A stretch of 64,000 nucleotides of DNA from Rhizobium rhizoryzae (GTDB lineage Bacteria > Pseudomonadota > Alphaproteobacteria > Rhizobiales > Rhizobiaceae), in NCBI RefSeq assembly GCF_011046895.1, contig NZ_CP049250.1, forward strand, positions 2,330,501 through 2,394,500. Direction: 5' to 3'. This document shows positions 63,330-64,000 of this stretch, piece after piece. Below the pieces are notes generated by a model that did no database searches, was not told where the DNA came from, and saw nothing but the letters and a program-made list of their open reading frames with translations. The stretch's first letter is position 1, and the number at the start of each line of letters is the position of its first letter. Made by a program: the position numbers and the translations under genes.

Positions 63330-64000
63330 ATGTCTATTACGCAAAAACCCATCGATTTTCTGTGGTTCATTCCGACCAGCGGCGACGGCAGCTATATCGG
63401 AGCCAGTGATCTGAACCGGGCGCCGGACAATCGGTATCTGCGAGAGATCGCGGTTGCGGTGGATCGTCTCGGTTACAGCGGCGTGCTGTTGCCGACCGGC
63501 GTATCCTGCGAAGAGAGCTTCGTAACAGCGGCCTCGCTGGCACCGTTCACGGAACGCCTGAAGTTTCTGGTGGCCATTCGCCCAGGCACGGCATCGCCAG
63601 CCTATTATGCGCGCCTTGCATCGACGCTGGACCGCATCACGGAAGGGCGTCTTCTGCTGAACATCGTTGTGGGCGGTGCGCCTGCCGAACTGGCTGGTGA
63701 CGGGATCTTCCTGCCGCATGACGAGCGATACGACCATGCGGAAGAGTTCTTCCAGGTGTTCGAAGATCTGCTGGCGACCGGCAAGGCGGACCTTGATGGC
63801 AAGCACATCAAGGCCAAGGAAGCCCGCCTTGGCTTCCCTTCGATCCAGCAGCCGCGCCCACCGCTGTATTTCGGCGGCTCTTCCGATGCGGGGATAGAAT
63901 TCTCCACCGGGCGTGCAGACAAATATCTGACCTGGGGCGAACCGCCGGAACAGGTGGCGGAGAAGGTGGCGCGGGTTCGCAAATCCGCCGCGGCAAAGGG
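63330..64000 (+). CDS. ssuD: FMNH2-dependent alkanesulfonate monooxygenase (3' end missing)
   Basis: The frame is open from ATG 63330 (AAAGGGAG upstream) to the window end, 223 residues of about 390. The luciferase-like TIM barrel shows IDFLWFIPTSGDGSYIG, GYSGVLLPTG, NIVVGGAPAE, the lid-region start DGIFLPHDERYDHAEEF and PPLYFGGSSDAG. It releases sulfite from alkanesulfonates using reduced FMN. It follows ssuA in an ssu operon. Confidence 0.95.
   Translation, partial: MSITQKPIDFLWFIPTSGDGSYIGASDLNRAPDNRYLREIAVAVDRLGYSGVLLPTGVSCEESFVTAASLAPFTERLKFLVAIRPGTASPAYYARLASTLDRITEGRLLLNIVVGGAPAELAGDGIFLPHDERYDHAEEFFQVFEDLLATGKADLDGKHIKAKEARLGFPSIQQPRPPLYFGGSSDAGIEFSTGRADKYLTWGEPPEQVAEKVARVRKSAAAK

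Overview
The window looks like a chromosomal segment of a Rhizobiaceae alphaproteobacterium (Rhizobium/Agrobacterium relatives). The strongest evidence is the complete acpXL-fabZXL-fabF2XL-fabF1XL-adh2XL-lpxXL cluster, which makes and attaches the very-long-chain fatty acid of rhizobial lipid A. Supporting signs are an oversized UvrB, several short dispersed repeats of the kind common between rhizobial genes, and the density of sensory genes. No rRNA, tRNA, CRISPR array, insertion sequence with a transposase, or prophage was recognised. Genus-level placement is inference; no database search was possible.

Layout. 0-9 kb: a 5'-truncated dimethylglycine/sarcosine dehydrogenase-type gene, a tandem-receiver response regulator, a GlxA/AraC-type regulator, a DUF1127 protein, a LysR regulator, a formyltransferase, an entericidin-like lipoprotein and a lone ProX-type betaine-binding protein. 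9.4-12 kb: cobU, a TSUP transporter and a nucleoside hydrolase, with a mosaic repeat fitted exactly between the first two. 12.1-17.5 kb: the lipid A very-long-chain fatty acid operon. 17.5-20.7 kb: an SRPBCC protein, gnd and a YghZ-like aldo-keto reductase. 20.8-25.7 kb: a metal block with an RcnB-like protein, a CobW-family GTPase, znuA and the divergent znuC-znuB-zur operon, with Zur-type palindromes at two promoters. 25.7-32.5 kb: a diguanylate cyclase, gamma carbonic anhydrase, FAH-family hydrolase, kbl-tdh with a divergent XRE-cupin regulator, and dusA.

33.2-36.4 kb is the most accessory-looking part. It is repeat-rich, nearly gene-free DNA followed by one strongly AT-rich gene for a C-terminally membrane-anchored protein that I do not recognise. 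Next comes uvrB, whose C-terminal tail contains an in-frame copy of the same repeat. 39.7-49.3 kb: a methyltransferase, a GGDEF-EAL protein, a DUF1800/DUF1501 pair, a thioesterase, a chemoreceptor and an extensin-like lipoprotein. 49.4-53.4 kb: panC-panB, a GNAT protein and a YadGH-type ABC exporter. 53.4-56.8 kb: cobS-DUF1289-aspartic protease, divergent cobT, and a ParE-type toxin-antitoxin pair. 56.8-64 kb: a sensor kinase, a 275-bp foldback element, SNase and uracil-DNA glycosylase genes, an Lrp regulator, a beta-hydroxyacid dehydrogenase, and the start of an ssu sulfonate operon cut by the window end.

Genes that clearly work together are the lipid A operon, the zinc uptake and regulation block, kbl-tdh (threonine to glycine and acetyl-CoA), panBC (pantothenate), the cobalamin nucleotide-loop genes split over two loci (cobU; cobS and cobT), and ssuA-ssuD. 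The observations most worth following are these: FabF2XL has lost the ketosynthase nucleophile; threonine dehydrogenase and Adh2XL have lost opposite zinc sites; repeats have altered coding ends; and the AT-rich orphan gene is of unknown function.
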